NCBI GenBank assembly: GCA_011800805.1 | Contig: MPNW01000209.1 | Span: 20,392-84,391 of the forward strand | Length of the DNA: 64,000 nucleotides | Direction of reading: 5' to 3' | Origin: Hirudo medicinalis | Taxonomy: Eukaryota; Annelida; Clitellata; Hirudinida; Hirudinidae | Part shown: piece by piece, positions 1-11,393 of the stretch | How positions within the stretch are numbered: the first letter of the stretch is position 1 | Layout: each line of letters opens with the position of its first letter | Program-made: the position numbers and the translations under genes | The notes under the pieces: model-generated | Told to the model about the DNA's origin: nothing | What the model saw: only the letters and a program-made list of their open reading frames with translations | Databases searched by the model: none

Positions 1-103
<103 letters not shown>

Positions 104-629
104 AGATCGCTTGTGATGAGCAATAGTAATTGTGATGTCGACGTGATTAAATTTATTTATAGGATGACGATGACGAAGATGACTAAGGATACGATGACGA
201 TGACGAATGTGGCGATAATGAGGGTAAAGATGGTGACTTCGGAACACATGGCAAGACGATATGAGCAATGATTAATTAATAATTACATAATAATTAATTG
301 TAATATTCATTCATATTTATTGTTCATTCATTCACCCATTCATTCATTCAATTACTAATAATCAAGTAATAATTGTTAATAAATAATAAAATTAATTATT
401 ATTATTACAAGATTATTACGGTTGACTATTGGTATTTACGTAAAATGAATGATTTAACAATACTAAAAATACAATAATAAGTTATTAATGATTGATAAAT
501 CAGAAGAAATGTTAAATTATGAAAATAAATAAAATGTTAATTACTAATAATAATTATTATTAATATTAATATGTAAATTATAAATTTATCGAAATATTTA
601 ATTAGATTCCACTCACTCGAACTTAACAG

Positions 630-700
630 GAGTGAGACCCTGTGAGTCCTTGCCAGGAGTTGAACCATCCTCCTTTGCACTTGAATCTTCAATCGACATC
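630..700 (-). mobile_element. tRNA-derived SINE remnant
   Basis: On the minus strand a sequence close to an RNA polymerase III B box (GGTTCAACTCC, 656-666) is followed by CTGGCAAGG. The same box plus CTGGCAA context recurs at 4649-4661 (minus) and 30640-30652 (plus), so this is probably a dispersed SINE family and not a functional tRNA. No cloverleaf could be folded by eye. Confidence 0.4.
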
Positions 701-808
701 ACACTATAACATGAGATGATAATAATATTGATATTATTTCAGCGTACTATACATATTTATTATATCACTGTTATTATTATTGTTAGTATTATTATCATTA
801 ATATTATG

Positions 809-891
<83 letters not shown>

Positions 892-2403
892 TTGCACGTC
901 AAGCTGGCTTAAAATATTCAATCAGCACCATTGCAAAGAATTTAATGAACAATAATCACAAATTGAGACTGCGTTATTACCATTATTACGCAATTAGCAA
1001 TAAATTACAATCATTACCTTAAATATTAATAGTTAAGACTCGCCGAAATAAAGAACAAAGACATTCCCATTTCTTGTATTTTATTATTCCAATTAAAATT
1101 TTAAATTGCAATAATATAATTAAATACGCTACGAAACGTATTTATAAATAGACGCCGATCACGTTCAGCTTTTAAAAATATTCGATGATGACTATGATGA
1201 TGATGATGATGATGATGATGACATAATGCCTTTGATGGTGATGTGGAGATGATGATGATGATGATGATGATGATGGTGATATGGAGATGATGATGACGAC
1301 GACGACGACGATGATGATGATGATGATGATGATGACGACGATGACTTTGATGGTGATGGAAATACAGATGATGTTGAACGATGACAATCAGATTAATCCC
1401 AATTTGTAATCAGATGATCAGGACGAGGACGTCACGAACTTCAAATAATAAATTACAATAATAAATTTATTAACAAAATTATTTAATTGCTGGAAATCAC
1501 TATTCATTATTCAAGTCACTCAAAACACGTGAACACTTAGTGTCAAGACTTGATTCAATTGTTGTTGGAAAAAAAAAGAATTATCGACTTTTTGTTTGTA
1601 ATATTTCATGATTTTATTGGTTGTTTCTGAGTTTTCAAACAAATATTTCTAATACGCTCCTAACAAATAACATATTCTTCACTTACTTCAATAAACTTTA
1701 TTTTTAATAAATTTATAATATTATTACATTTCACCCTGTTTATATTACGTATTATTGTTTACATATTCTCCGTTCAACAGCTTTAATAATATCTTTTACT
1801 TTCTCAAACTTTTAATTCACGCAAAAGCATTTATTTCAATTTCATTTCCAGACTTTGATTTTTGAGAATTTCTTAAATGGCGAAAAAACCTTGGCAATTC
1901 GACCTCTCAAAAGAATGAGATGAGATTGCAAATCTTTGTACGCTCATTTTGTCCAAAAAGTGCTTCCCGATATGTTTGGCGTCCAAACAAAAAATGGAGA
2001 ATTTACGCCAACAAAGGATGAAATGGTTCAAGAAGATTGTTAATTAAAAGCCTAATTAATTTAAAAAATTGATAAATTGCTCTCATTTTTATTGTTCGGT
2101 CGTTCGCCATGTTTTTCAATGAAATCTCATCATTTCAATTTAAGTTCACTTCCAGTTTTTGCATTTCATTCATTTACGTTCCACTGTACTGTAATTTACT
2201 GTAATCTCATTTCATGAATTCAATTGAGTTGGTCCTTTTTTCCTTCAAAATAAATGTGAACAAATTTTGTTTTTAAATAAATAAATATAAAATAGGATTG
2301 TTATTTGAAGACAACTTTTGAATTGCTCAGAAGTTGTTAATGGAAAAAGCAGTCAGACTTTGTGATAATGTCATGTTTTCAAGCATCAATTTAAGGTTAA
2401 CCT

Positions 2404-2506
2404 CATTGTCATCATCATCATCATCACCACCATCATCATCATCATCATCATCATCATCGTCATCATCGTCGTCGTCGTCATCATCACCATCATCATCATC
2501 ATCACC
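2404..2506. repeat. (CAT)n/(CGT)n microsatellite
   Basis: Imperfect trinucleotide array with CAT, CAC and CGT units. It would read as poly-Ser on one strand and poly-Asp on the other, but nothing around it looks coding. Confidence 0.9.
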
Positions 2507-3259
2507 GCCAAGAACTTCACCGGAACAATGAACTCCGAACAATCTCGGATAAAGAATGGAATAATTGGCAGGTTAATTAATTCATTATTTCATTAACTTG
2601 GTTGCAATTTGTTTTGTTAAGTTCATAAATTGAGAAAATATCTTCGACAATAAAAAATGCTACGAAATAAAAATGAGAAATCAAGAAATTAAAATCGTCA
2701 AGAAAACATCAAAATCGTAGAAATAAATAAATAAACAAACAAAAAGTCAAGCTCACGCATCCACCGAATCCTCCTCCTGAGACTCAATGAGTGATTCCAT
2801 GCATTTTCAAAAACTTAACTCAAACATTTTCACTTCCAGCTCTCCAATTTGTCTTCCCGTTTTTAGACCGAATTATTATTGCAATTTGTCAGTTTGTTAA
2901 ACTCGACAAACAAATTGCAAAACTGAGTCTTCGATCTTCAGAAACTCAGAATCTAAACACGAGGTCTAAAAACATCAATCCAGCGATTTGTTCTCAAAAG
3001 TAAAAAGTCGATTTGGTTGTCTAAAAGTGTCTGTCGTCTGCCACCCGAGATGGCGGGCGTGCTCGTGTGCAGATGTGCGCCTGCTTCCAAAAATATCCAC
3101 GTGGGTGGAAAAGTCGCGGAAGACTCGGCAATCTTGGCTCACTCCAGTCGAACGGAGCTGGAAATGAAACACAGCAGCACGTGCGGACCGATGTTTTCCG
3201 GCTTAATTTCTATCCATGTAAGTCGTCGTTGGTGGCACACGATCTTGTCGTTGTGATGA

Positions 3260-3293
<34 letters not shown>

Positions 3294-3370
3294 GGTGGTG
3301 GTGGTGGTGATGATGATGATGATGATGAGGAGGAGGAGGAGGACGATGATACTGTTTATATGACTATAGT

Positions 3371-3388
3371 GATGATGNGTTGTTGTTG

Positions 3389-3477
<89 letters not shown>
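3371..3477. repeat. (TTG)n(ATT)n microsatellite with an ambiguous base
   Basis: A compound TTG then ATT trinucleotide array about 100 bases long. The n at 3378 is the only ambiguous base I noticed in the window. Confidence 0.9.
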
Positions 3478-3478
<1 letters not shown>

Positions 3479-4614
3479 GAGGTAATAGAAATTTTTTTTA
3501 TTGTTAATTTTGCTTCGGTTGTGATTGCTATTATTCTTCTCTTATTTTCTGGAAACGCAGATGAACCAAGATCTCGTTCACAAGAAACTCGACTTGCTTT
3601 GTTGTTGAACTTCGTGGAAAGATTGAATGTCACAAAATGATGACAAATTATCCTCATTTCACTTGACATTGTTTTTATTTGAATTTATTTCTTTATTTTA
3701 ATAAATTGCTTCACAACTTAACCATTCAAAACCCTCTAGCAGACCCGACCATAATAATTTCTGATGATGGTCATGATCACGATGACGGTGATGACGACGA
3801 CGATGACGAGGACGATGATGATGATTGGTATTCTTGTCGTTGTTTTCAATTGGCAGATTCATTAGCAAACGTTATATCACAAAATAACAGCAACACCAAA
3901 ACAACAACAAGAACAACAAATGGATGATGTCGTGCTGTGCAACAATCCACAAAAGATCAAACGGCCCTGGCAAAGTGACACCGGCATTCACTGCTCCGTG
4001 GAAACATGCATCGATTACTGATGGCGAATTAAAGGAATCCTTTAATGATTTATTGGAGCCCAACTATGCTGACTTGCTCCTTGACTTATAGTCACGATCG
4101 CTGACGACGACGACGACGACGATGATGGCGATGGTTGTGATGATGATGGCATTGATGATGGCGGTGGTGATATTGATGATGGTGATGATGGTTATTACTC
4201 TCAATAAAGAACTGCTCAGCTCAATTACGTTGTATCTTTTATAATTCAACACGTCTCCCTGCCACATACAGTTTGGAATGTCGGTTGAGTTAATAATACT
4301 TTTGAAATAAAATAAAACAAAAGAGAGGAAATATCAATTATTTATGTCGGCCAGACAATCATCATTTTTCAGACTTTCGAATTAAATGAATGAGGAGATT
4401 AAAAACATTCCACTTCTGTCAAGATATGCGCGAAGTTATGAATTCCTTCCGTGAATTTATTCCTAGCTTCATAACTTCAAAGTTTGCTTCAATTTCTACA
4501 ATTAGAGTTTGTAACGAGACAAATTGGAGAAATGGAAACGTGGAGATGATGATTATGTTGATGATGGTGATGACGATGACGACGACGACGACATTGAGAA
4601 TGATGGCTTTATGA

Positions 4615-4700
4615 TGCAAGTAATAGAAACTCTTGAGAGGATTTGCCAGGAATTGAACTCCAAACGGAAAGCCTTGACCAATGTCCAGGATATGCAACAG
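4615..4700 (-). mobile_element. tRNA-derived SINE remnant
   Basis: Read on the minus strand, GTCAAGGCTTT is followed about 15 bases later by a B-box-like GGAGTTCAATTCC (4649-4661) and then TGGCAA. The same order of blocks occurs on the plus strand at 30607-30658 inside an AGBL5 intron. Two spaced matching blocks support a shared SINE family. Confidence 0.45.
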
Positions 4701-5939
4701 GAGATCATCATCATAACTTAATCAACATCATGACTTCATCACCATCGAAACTTCACCACCACCAGGACCACCAAAAAAATTAACGACGATGTAAATGTGA
4801 CGATGTTGTTCATGAGTCCAGCAGAAAATGAGGAGCCCTGTAAAATGCAGTTCACGACATGAAATTTCTCAACGAAGCTTGTTTATTGGTCGGTAAAAAT
4901 TGTGATCTTGAGACTGCAGAGTGTGTTTTGTATTTTATCTTGTTTTTCTTCTGAGGCCCCTACCGACTGATGATAGATTTTTTCACTTCGGGTAAGAAAG
5001 CTTTTAAGATAGCAAACAATTGTTATTACACTAAAGTAATTACAAAGTTCTTTTAATTTAAAAATTGCATTTCATGAATTCCGGAAAATGTGATATCCAG
5101 CAGACCGAAATTAGAAGTGAATTTGTTGACATCCTGGATAACAGAAAGACGGTTAAATCATCAACATTTATCTCGGAGGCCACGAAAGCGATACACAAAT
5201 TCCAGCAAACAAATCATTTGAAACCACGGGTGAAAAATGGCAAACTAACGGAAGAACGTAATTGAGGAGAATCCTGGAACAAGATGTGATGATGATGATG
5301 ACGACGTTTTGTTGATGGCAACAGCAAAGTTAGGACCAGGAAAATGATTGGTTTTGGGACGATTCGCACTTTCAATTAGTGAAGAAAAACAACTAACAAC
5401 GGTAACAAAACACAACCTGGTCTCCGCATAATGAACTAAGTCTTAGAAATGTTCGCTTCCATCGCTGATTCGAAACTGAAATGTATTATTAATTTTATAT
5501 TCCAAACTATTTCGAAGTTAATTAGTAATTCAATGCTGTATTGTTATTTCAATATTCTAATCACGTATACATGAAATAGCTGCTCCGATTCAACTGGTTT
5601 TGAGATAAATGTTAGAACAATCAGAACAATATTAACTGTTAATGTATAAGGTATTAACATTAATATATGTATCACAGATTATAAATTTTATTAATTACAA
5701 TTTATTATTTTTATTGTTAAATCGTGTTTCATTAATAAATATGATTCAAAAACAATTTCATTTTAAAATTTTATTGCACTGAACTAATTAATATGAGTCT
5801 TCTGATCGATGTTTACTCGGGCCGAACTGTATACGATTGGAGTTCACTCTCTGCTATCATTAGGACAAATACGAAACGCCGATAGATAGTTTTTCTTTTT
5901 TTTTTGCAATCCGACACGATCTTGGATTTTTATTTTAAA

Positions 5940-6770
5940 ATGGCGGAAAACTCAGACATTTCGTGTCATTCTGCCTGTCGGCAGGAAACAATTGCTCGAA
6001 ATGAGCAAAGCTTGGAGAAACGTCAATGCAATGAAGAACGTCTTAGGCACAGAGAAATCCTTTATTCATTTCTTTTATCGTGCATTGAGAAACAAATTCC
6101 AGTGTTCGCATACGATCCTAAAACTAAAGAGTTTTCAGAATGGATTTTTTGTTTCGAGAGGGCCTTAGCAACGTTTGATGATTTGCTACTTTCAGACAAA
6201 GAGAAAACTTGGTTTCTAATTTCAAAATTAGACGTTCACACTTACACAACGTTCGCGGATTACATAATGCCTCGAAAAGTCTTTGATTTGCAGTACGATG
6301 AAATAAAACAAACTTTGGAAGTAATGTTTGGAAAGGACATCTTCTCGCTAAGATACGATTTTTTTTGCATGGAGATCGGCGACACGGATTTGATGTCATT
6401 CGGCGGTAAGATTAACAGAATGTACGAGGTGGCTCAAATCGACAAGATGACGAGAGAAGATTTTAAGTGTCTCATGTTTGTGCGAGCTTTGCGAGGGCCC
6501 GAACACGCCGAAGTGCGCTCTACATTGTTGGGGAAACTGTCGCAGAAAAAAGATTGTAGTGTGAATGATTTGGTAGATGAATGCCGTCGTTTCAAGGAAA
6601 TACAATTATGTTCCCTTGCCATTGATGAGGCCGGTCAGCATGATTACCAGAATCTCCTCAGCTGTGATGCTCCAAGCAGAGGAGCTTGCTTCACTTGCGG
6701 AGAGAAGACTCATTACGCGAAACTATGCCCAATTAAAAAGCAGAAAAAGAGTCGACGAGGCCGGAAGTAA
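5940..6770 (+). CDS. Retrotransposon gag-like protein with zinc knuckle
   Basis: A single uninterrupted frame of 276 residues starting at the ATG at 5940. The first part is the alpha-helical capsid-like region typical of LTR-retrotransposon Gag proteins (W and F around FSEWIFCFERAL, then LISKLDVHTY). Residues 250-263 form a CCHC zinc knuckle (C-x2-C-x4-H-x4-C), followed by a very basic tail ending in SRRGRK. This layout matches the Gag of Gypsy-type elements, the K02A2.6-like group. I see no protease, reverse transcriptase or integrase downstream and no LTR pair, so it is either a truncated element or a Gag-derived gene kept by the host. The frame is intact, which is unusual for an old fragment. 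Identity as Gag-like is well supported; present function is unknown. Confidence 0.75.
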   Translation: MAENSDISCHSACRQETIARNEQSLEKRQCNEERLRHREILYSFLLSCIEKQIPVFAYDPKTKEFSEWIFCFERALATFDDLLLSDKEKTWFLISKLDVHTYTTFADYIMPRKVFDLQYDEIKQTLEVMFGKDIFSLRYDFFCMEIGDTDLMSFGGKINRMYEVAQIDKMTREDFKCLMFVRALRGPEHAEVRSTLLGKLSQKKDCSVNDLVDECRRFKEIQLCSLAIDEAGQHDYQNLLSCDAPSRGACFTCGEKTHYAKLCPIKKQKKSRRGRK

Positions 6771-8094
6771 TTTGAGATGCGTGATCCAGGTCGTTCTAGA
6801 TGACCTCAAGGTGGAACCTCTCAGGATTCAGAAGGTCCCGACAAAACCATGCAAGCAACTTTTCTACCATAATCTGGGTTTGGAAGAAGCAAGAAAGATC
6901 CGAAGCATTATCGCGTGGATTTATGTTAATTTAGTAGCTGAATAATTTTTTTAGTTATGTGGGAGGAATGAATGATACTTACATTATTATTATTATTACA
7001 ATTATTTTTTAGTTTGACATGAAGAAGTTCAATTCGATAATGTCTCGCCTTATTAAGAACTTATTCAAGAAGTCGTGCAACTTTCAAACCACTCCCTTTT
7101 AATAAAGCGTTGATAAATTCACAAGAATCTTTCTGAAACATTTCTCCGCCTCGAAAATAGGGTCGATCAAGTTTAAATTAATGTCTGGATACATTCTGTT
7201 CGTGCTTCTCAGAATCAAAGAATGTGTGTCGTGGTGGGCTGTGGCTGATGAGGTCGCATCCATGAAAATCGGTAGACACGTCCTAAAAAGGAAGCAACGA
7301 CAAGGGACCGAACACATCGCCCTCGTCGACGAGATGAAAGAAAAAACTTTAATCCCTTTTCCTTAAACCCATCCTACGCTATAATCGTCTGAGGAACCAT
7401 TCCTGTTCCCGCAAGTTCAATCGGTTAACATGTCTAAACAATTTTCTCGCAGAGCATTTTTCTGTGGTTGTTAATTGTAGGCTTTCTCTACGTTGAAGCG
7501 AGTCAAATTATCTTTTCACGAGCTTGAACCTTTATATAGTAAATGTGATAAAACAAGACGGACATAAACGATAGGGAAAGGACGAAAGTTTTAACCAAAA
7601 AGGCCAGAACAAGTGGAATGCTCGCTATTCAATCGAATTTTCAAGCAAAAACCGTTGCTGTACGAACCCCTGTTTTAAAGCTTTTTCTTTAATCTCGGGG
7701 CTGCTAAATGCAATTGGAAAAAAATGCAATTTTATTCAAGTTTCGTCGACCGAGTAAGCAAAGTTGATGACGCCATTAGGTAAAAATATCCAACCTCATT
7801 GACAGCCTAATGTCAGGGATGCCGCCCACGCCGATAAAATCAGCAAGGGGCTTCCATCTAAAATTCCTCTCCCACTCTCGTTTTTTCTATCTCTCTTTTC
7901 CAGAGGGTAGCACATCTGTGAGCTGAGAATTTTTAACACGCCCACCAGTGCACTTGCGAAGAACCCAAAAAAACAAAAGCAGGAATAAGAAAGACTTCTT
8001 GGTTTAATTAATGCAATTATTAAAGCTGGAATCTACGAATTACACAATTAATTTTAAAAGTACAAGCATATATATATATATATGATCACGATAA
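6771..8094. other. Intergenic
   Basis: No convincing exon. A second frame overlaps the end of the gag-like gene and runs to 6945, but I recognise no pol domain in it. A TA dinucleotide run lies at about 8068-8083, in the presumed 3' untranslated region of the CCDC113 gene. Confidence 0.55.
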
Positions 8095-10758
8095 CTATTC
8101 TTGGACACATTCTTCGTTTTGCTTCTTTTCTTTGGCTTCAGTGGATGAAGGGTGTGAATAATCATCATCATTATCAACATCATCATCATCGTCGTCATCT
8201 TCACTCAAGTCGATGGTCATTTCATCACTATTACATCCATCTAATGTCCCATTCGTAATTGCATCACCATCATCATTAGCTGTTACATCATAACCTCCAA
8301 TATTCTCATCCCCATTATCAACACTGCATTTCTCACTTTCAAACCCAAACAAATCACTATCTTCATCCTTCATGGAAACATGCATGGAAGCAATTCCTTC
8401 TTGGTTCTGATCGTCACCAGGCATTCTTCTCGATGGTGAATTACCCTGGAGAAGTTCACCCATGCTAATGCATTTTTTCAGGAAACATTGTCTCTTTCCT
8501 TCGACAACATTTTGAAGGTAATGGCGTGGTTCTCTGGGAATGACTTCGTACCGAGAACTCTGCCCTTTGGGTTTGAGTTGCCTCCTCCTACTGTTGCCAT
8601 CATTGTGAAGTTTAGGTTTTTGGTTTTTCAGCATCATCTGAAATTTTAATAATTGTAAAAAAAACACAAGAGAAGGATTTGAGATTTCTCAAGTCAATAA
8701 AAGACAGCAGGCCAATACTGATGATATAATTGCGATATATTTTAATATTCAAAATCATCAAAATTACTGGTAACCTGAGCAATCTCCACTTTTCTCTTCC
8801 AAATTCTAAGCAAATTCCTCAGTTCCATGACTTCCTTCTTCTCCTCCATGTAACTCAACACACTTGGAACTTTGTAATCCTCCCTCAACTTTCTCAGTCG
8901 AAGATTCTCCTTCTCCATTCTTTGTTTATCCTGCGAGTTTTGATTTTTAAACATTTTATCAAATTAAATCTTCAGTGATCGGTCAATCGACGGCTTTGAT
9001 TAATTTTTTCAAAAATTAGTTGCTGTTATTAATAATTTCAGTGAATCTCAAGGCTCGCACTCTTGAGGGATTGCACAAATTTGAAATTGCATCAATTTAA
9101 AATTCCATTTCCTGGCATAATAACTGACTTGTCACCTTGGTAACTTGTGTATGTTCCTTTTTTATTTTTTCCATCAAGTGCCCTCTGGATTGAAGATCAT
9201 CTTTCACTTGTAGAAGTTCATTGAAAACTGAGGTTAATTTCTTTTTGGTGGTGTTGAGATTCTGATTATCAATTAATAATAAATAGAATCATTAATTTAT
9301 TATAAATAATTAAATGAATGAGTGATTACATTTAGCCTAAATTTATCATAAATATCACCTACAAAAATAAACTTAAGATTATACTCTAACTAAAAATTGA
9401 GAAATAAGTATTAAAATAAATTAACAACAACCTGTGTGGCCATACTTGACTCCCTTTTTAGTCTTGATACTTCTGCATTTTTTTCTTCCATGAGTCTCGA
9501 AAATTTGAGATTCTCAATTTCCATCTGCTCGAAATCAATGGCCGACAGAGAGTCTCCCAATTCTTCTTCCTTCCAATCAAAAAATTAATTATTCAAGAAA
9601 TTGCAAAAATTTTACAAAACCTTAAATTCACTTATCCAAACAATGTCAGCTAAAAAAAAGTCAACTAATAAAAACAACTGGCTTTTTTTGCTTCCATTTT
9701 GAGTTTCAGAAGTCGAGCCTTCAACGACTGACTTTCAATCCTCAAATTAGCAGACATGGTACTCTGAAAGATCAATCAAGTCATTGAAGAACCTATAATT
9801 TATCCATAATTGTATCCATAAAGTGACCATAATTTATCATAATAATTTCATTTGCACAATAAATAAATAACAAACATTTTTGATTCATATTTATAAATAT
9901 TATTCCATCTTATGTTTAATACCTTTGCCTTCAGCTTCTCCACTAAAAACCTCATGAGTTTCTTGACAGAATGTTGAGAGTTGAGAATATCATCTGAGTC
10001 CTGAATGGAAGTTGGAGCAATCTCACACCTGAATTCATGCTCCTCCTTTTCAAAATCCTCCAAACTCATGGAAGCTTCTTCCAGCACAGCCTTACAACAA
10101 GTATTAATAATACCATTTTAGCTTATCAAACTAGTTGTGGTTTTAATAGTTAAAAATTACTTATAACACTGTCACTGTTATGAATAGCATAATAATAATA
10201 TCATAAAAGTATACAAACATCTAATCCATCCAGTAACTGAGTGCTTTTGCTGTCAAAGCATTTTCTCTCTCTAGTAAGGTCATCATGTTCTTTCTGCAGA
10301 ATAGAAAGCTTCTGGCTCAAAGAAAGTTTCACAAATCGATCCGAAACGCTGGATCGAGATTTTGACATCCTCCGGGGCATCTTCGTACATCCAATGGGTA
10401 AAGGAGGATGGGCAACAATATTGTTCGATGGAATACTTCCTCCAACAGAAACATTCGACTGAGAGTCGCTTTGCTGGCCATCTTTAGGAGTTTGCTGAAA
10501 GTGTTTCAAAGGCTGTTCGTGGCCTTCAAGTTTTTTCAAATGGTCTCCATAGAGTTCGATTTCAAGACGTAGATTTCGAATCGCCAACCTTCAAAATAGC
10601 TAACACTTAGCAATAATAAAACGAAGATTTTTTGGATGTTTTGTAACAACTCACTTAGTGTCGTGAATTTTCGATGCAATTTGTTTGACACTCAACCCCG
10701 ATAAAGTTTCATCAGAATTTAACGAAAAATCAACGCTTGAAACATCTAGATCTGCCAT
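8095..10758 (-). CDS. CCDC113: Cilia- and flagella-associated coiled-coil protein CCDC113/CFAP263
   Basis: Eight exons on the minus strand: 10655-10758, 10219-10588, 9923-10090, 9679-9763, 9432-9565, 9136-9261, 8775-8930 and 8095-8637. All are in phase and give about 561 residues. The start MADLDVSS is in the first exon. Blocks that match the vertebrate family include the KSRSSVSDRFVKLSLSQKL region, FEKEEHEF, AIDFEQMEIEN and, near the end of the conserved part, NLLRIWKRKVEIAQ. The protein is predicted to be mostly coiled coil. In vertebrates CCDC113 acts at centriolar satellites and the axoneme, with CCDC96, in ciliary beating. The family is about 380 residues long; here the last exon adds an acidic, low-complexity tail of roughly 180 residues with a run of Asp coded by a GAT-type microsatellite. 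The junction 9565/9679 was chosen to keep phase and could be off by a codon. Confidence 0.85.
8170..8215 (-). repeat. Coding microsatellite (poly-Asp) in the CCDC113 tail
   Basis: On the plus strand this is an ATC/ATT/GTC array; read on the minus strand it codes an Asp-rich run in the C-terminal tail of the CCDC113-like protein. It is the only trinucleotide array in the window that appears to be translated. Confidence 0.7.
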
Positions 10759-11393
10759 CGAAGCACTCCCGTTTCCATAGTAACAAGATAAGTAGTAAAA
10801 GTGGATCAATAACCCCGCCCACAAACCAAATCATTTAATATCCACATTTTCTTAGTCACATTTTTTTTTAGAATCCTTCTTACAACGAACCTGGGAACAA
10901 GTTTCAGCGATGCTAAAGCACTCACATAAAAGCCCGCAAAGGACCAGCAAAACTCCAGACTAGAAAAACATCTATAGCACACAAGAAGATATCAATCGTA
11001 TTTTAGAGATAAACATCCCTAAATAAATTATGATGAGACCAATCGTAAAATGTTCTAGAAGTGGTCATTTCCATATGTTGCAGCTTCATAAAACCAAACA
11101 AATCTTACATTCTGAGGTCTAAACATAACAACATCCACACAAATTAAACTCACTAGCAGCAAAAGGAAATGCTTAACGTAATTTTTCACAAGTGACAACC
11201 CAATTCCCAAAAAAACAAAATTACACGAATCACGATAAAACGTAACTATTCCTAGTAAATCATCTTTTACTAAATCTTGGCTGACTCCTTTGATTTGTAG
11301 AAGCACAAACAAATCCAGGAGAGACCAGAGAACGAATCACAACATCAGGAAATTCTTCAAAATAAACATTTTTAGTGGTTATTTCTTAGGACA
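10759..11393. other. Intergenic and 3' flank of ATG101
   Basis: The stretch lies between the start of the CCDC113 gene and the stop of ATG101, both on the minus strand. The upstream part should hold the CCDC113 promoter. An open frame at 11055-11312 (minus) is unrecognised and most likely ATG101 3' untranslated sequence. Confidence 0.5.

Larger units (their letters stand above)
2791..5939. other. Intergenic region with many trinucleotide arrays
   Basis: Arrays lie at about 3255-3350 (GAT, GGT and GAG units), 3379-3477 (TTG then ATT), 3764-3826, 4104-4192, 4545-4600 and 5286-5302. One ambiguous base (n) sits at 3378 at the edge of the longest ATT array, a sign of uncertain assembly there. The stretch 3020-3250 is more GC-rich, but I recognise no protein in it. 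A short frame at 3924-4091 (55 codons, unrecognised) is the only frame without repeat bias, and I do not call it a gene. Confidence 0.6.

Noticed and set aside
716..1387. Open frames across the ATT and GAT arrays, coding poly-Leu, poly-Tyr or poly-Ile
   Set aside because: They are translations of microsatellites, with no splice sites or conserved flanks.
2327..2542. Frames with long Asp or Ser runs on both strands
   Set aside because: Both strands are open because of the CAT array; there is no support outside the repeat.
3924..4091. A 55-residue frame ending in SFNDLLEPNYADLLLDL
   Set aside because: It looks protein-like, but I found no family, no partner exons and it is flanked by repeats.
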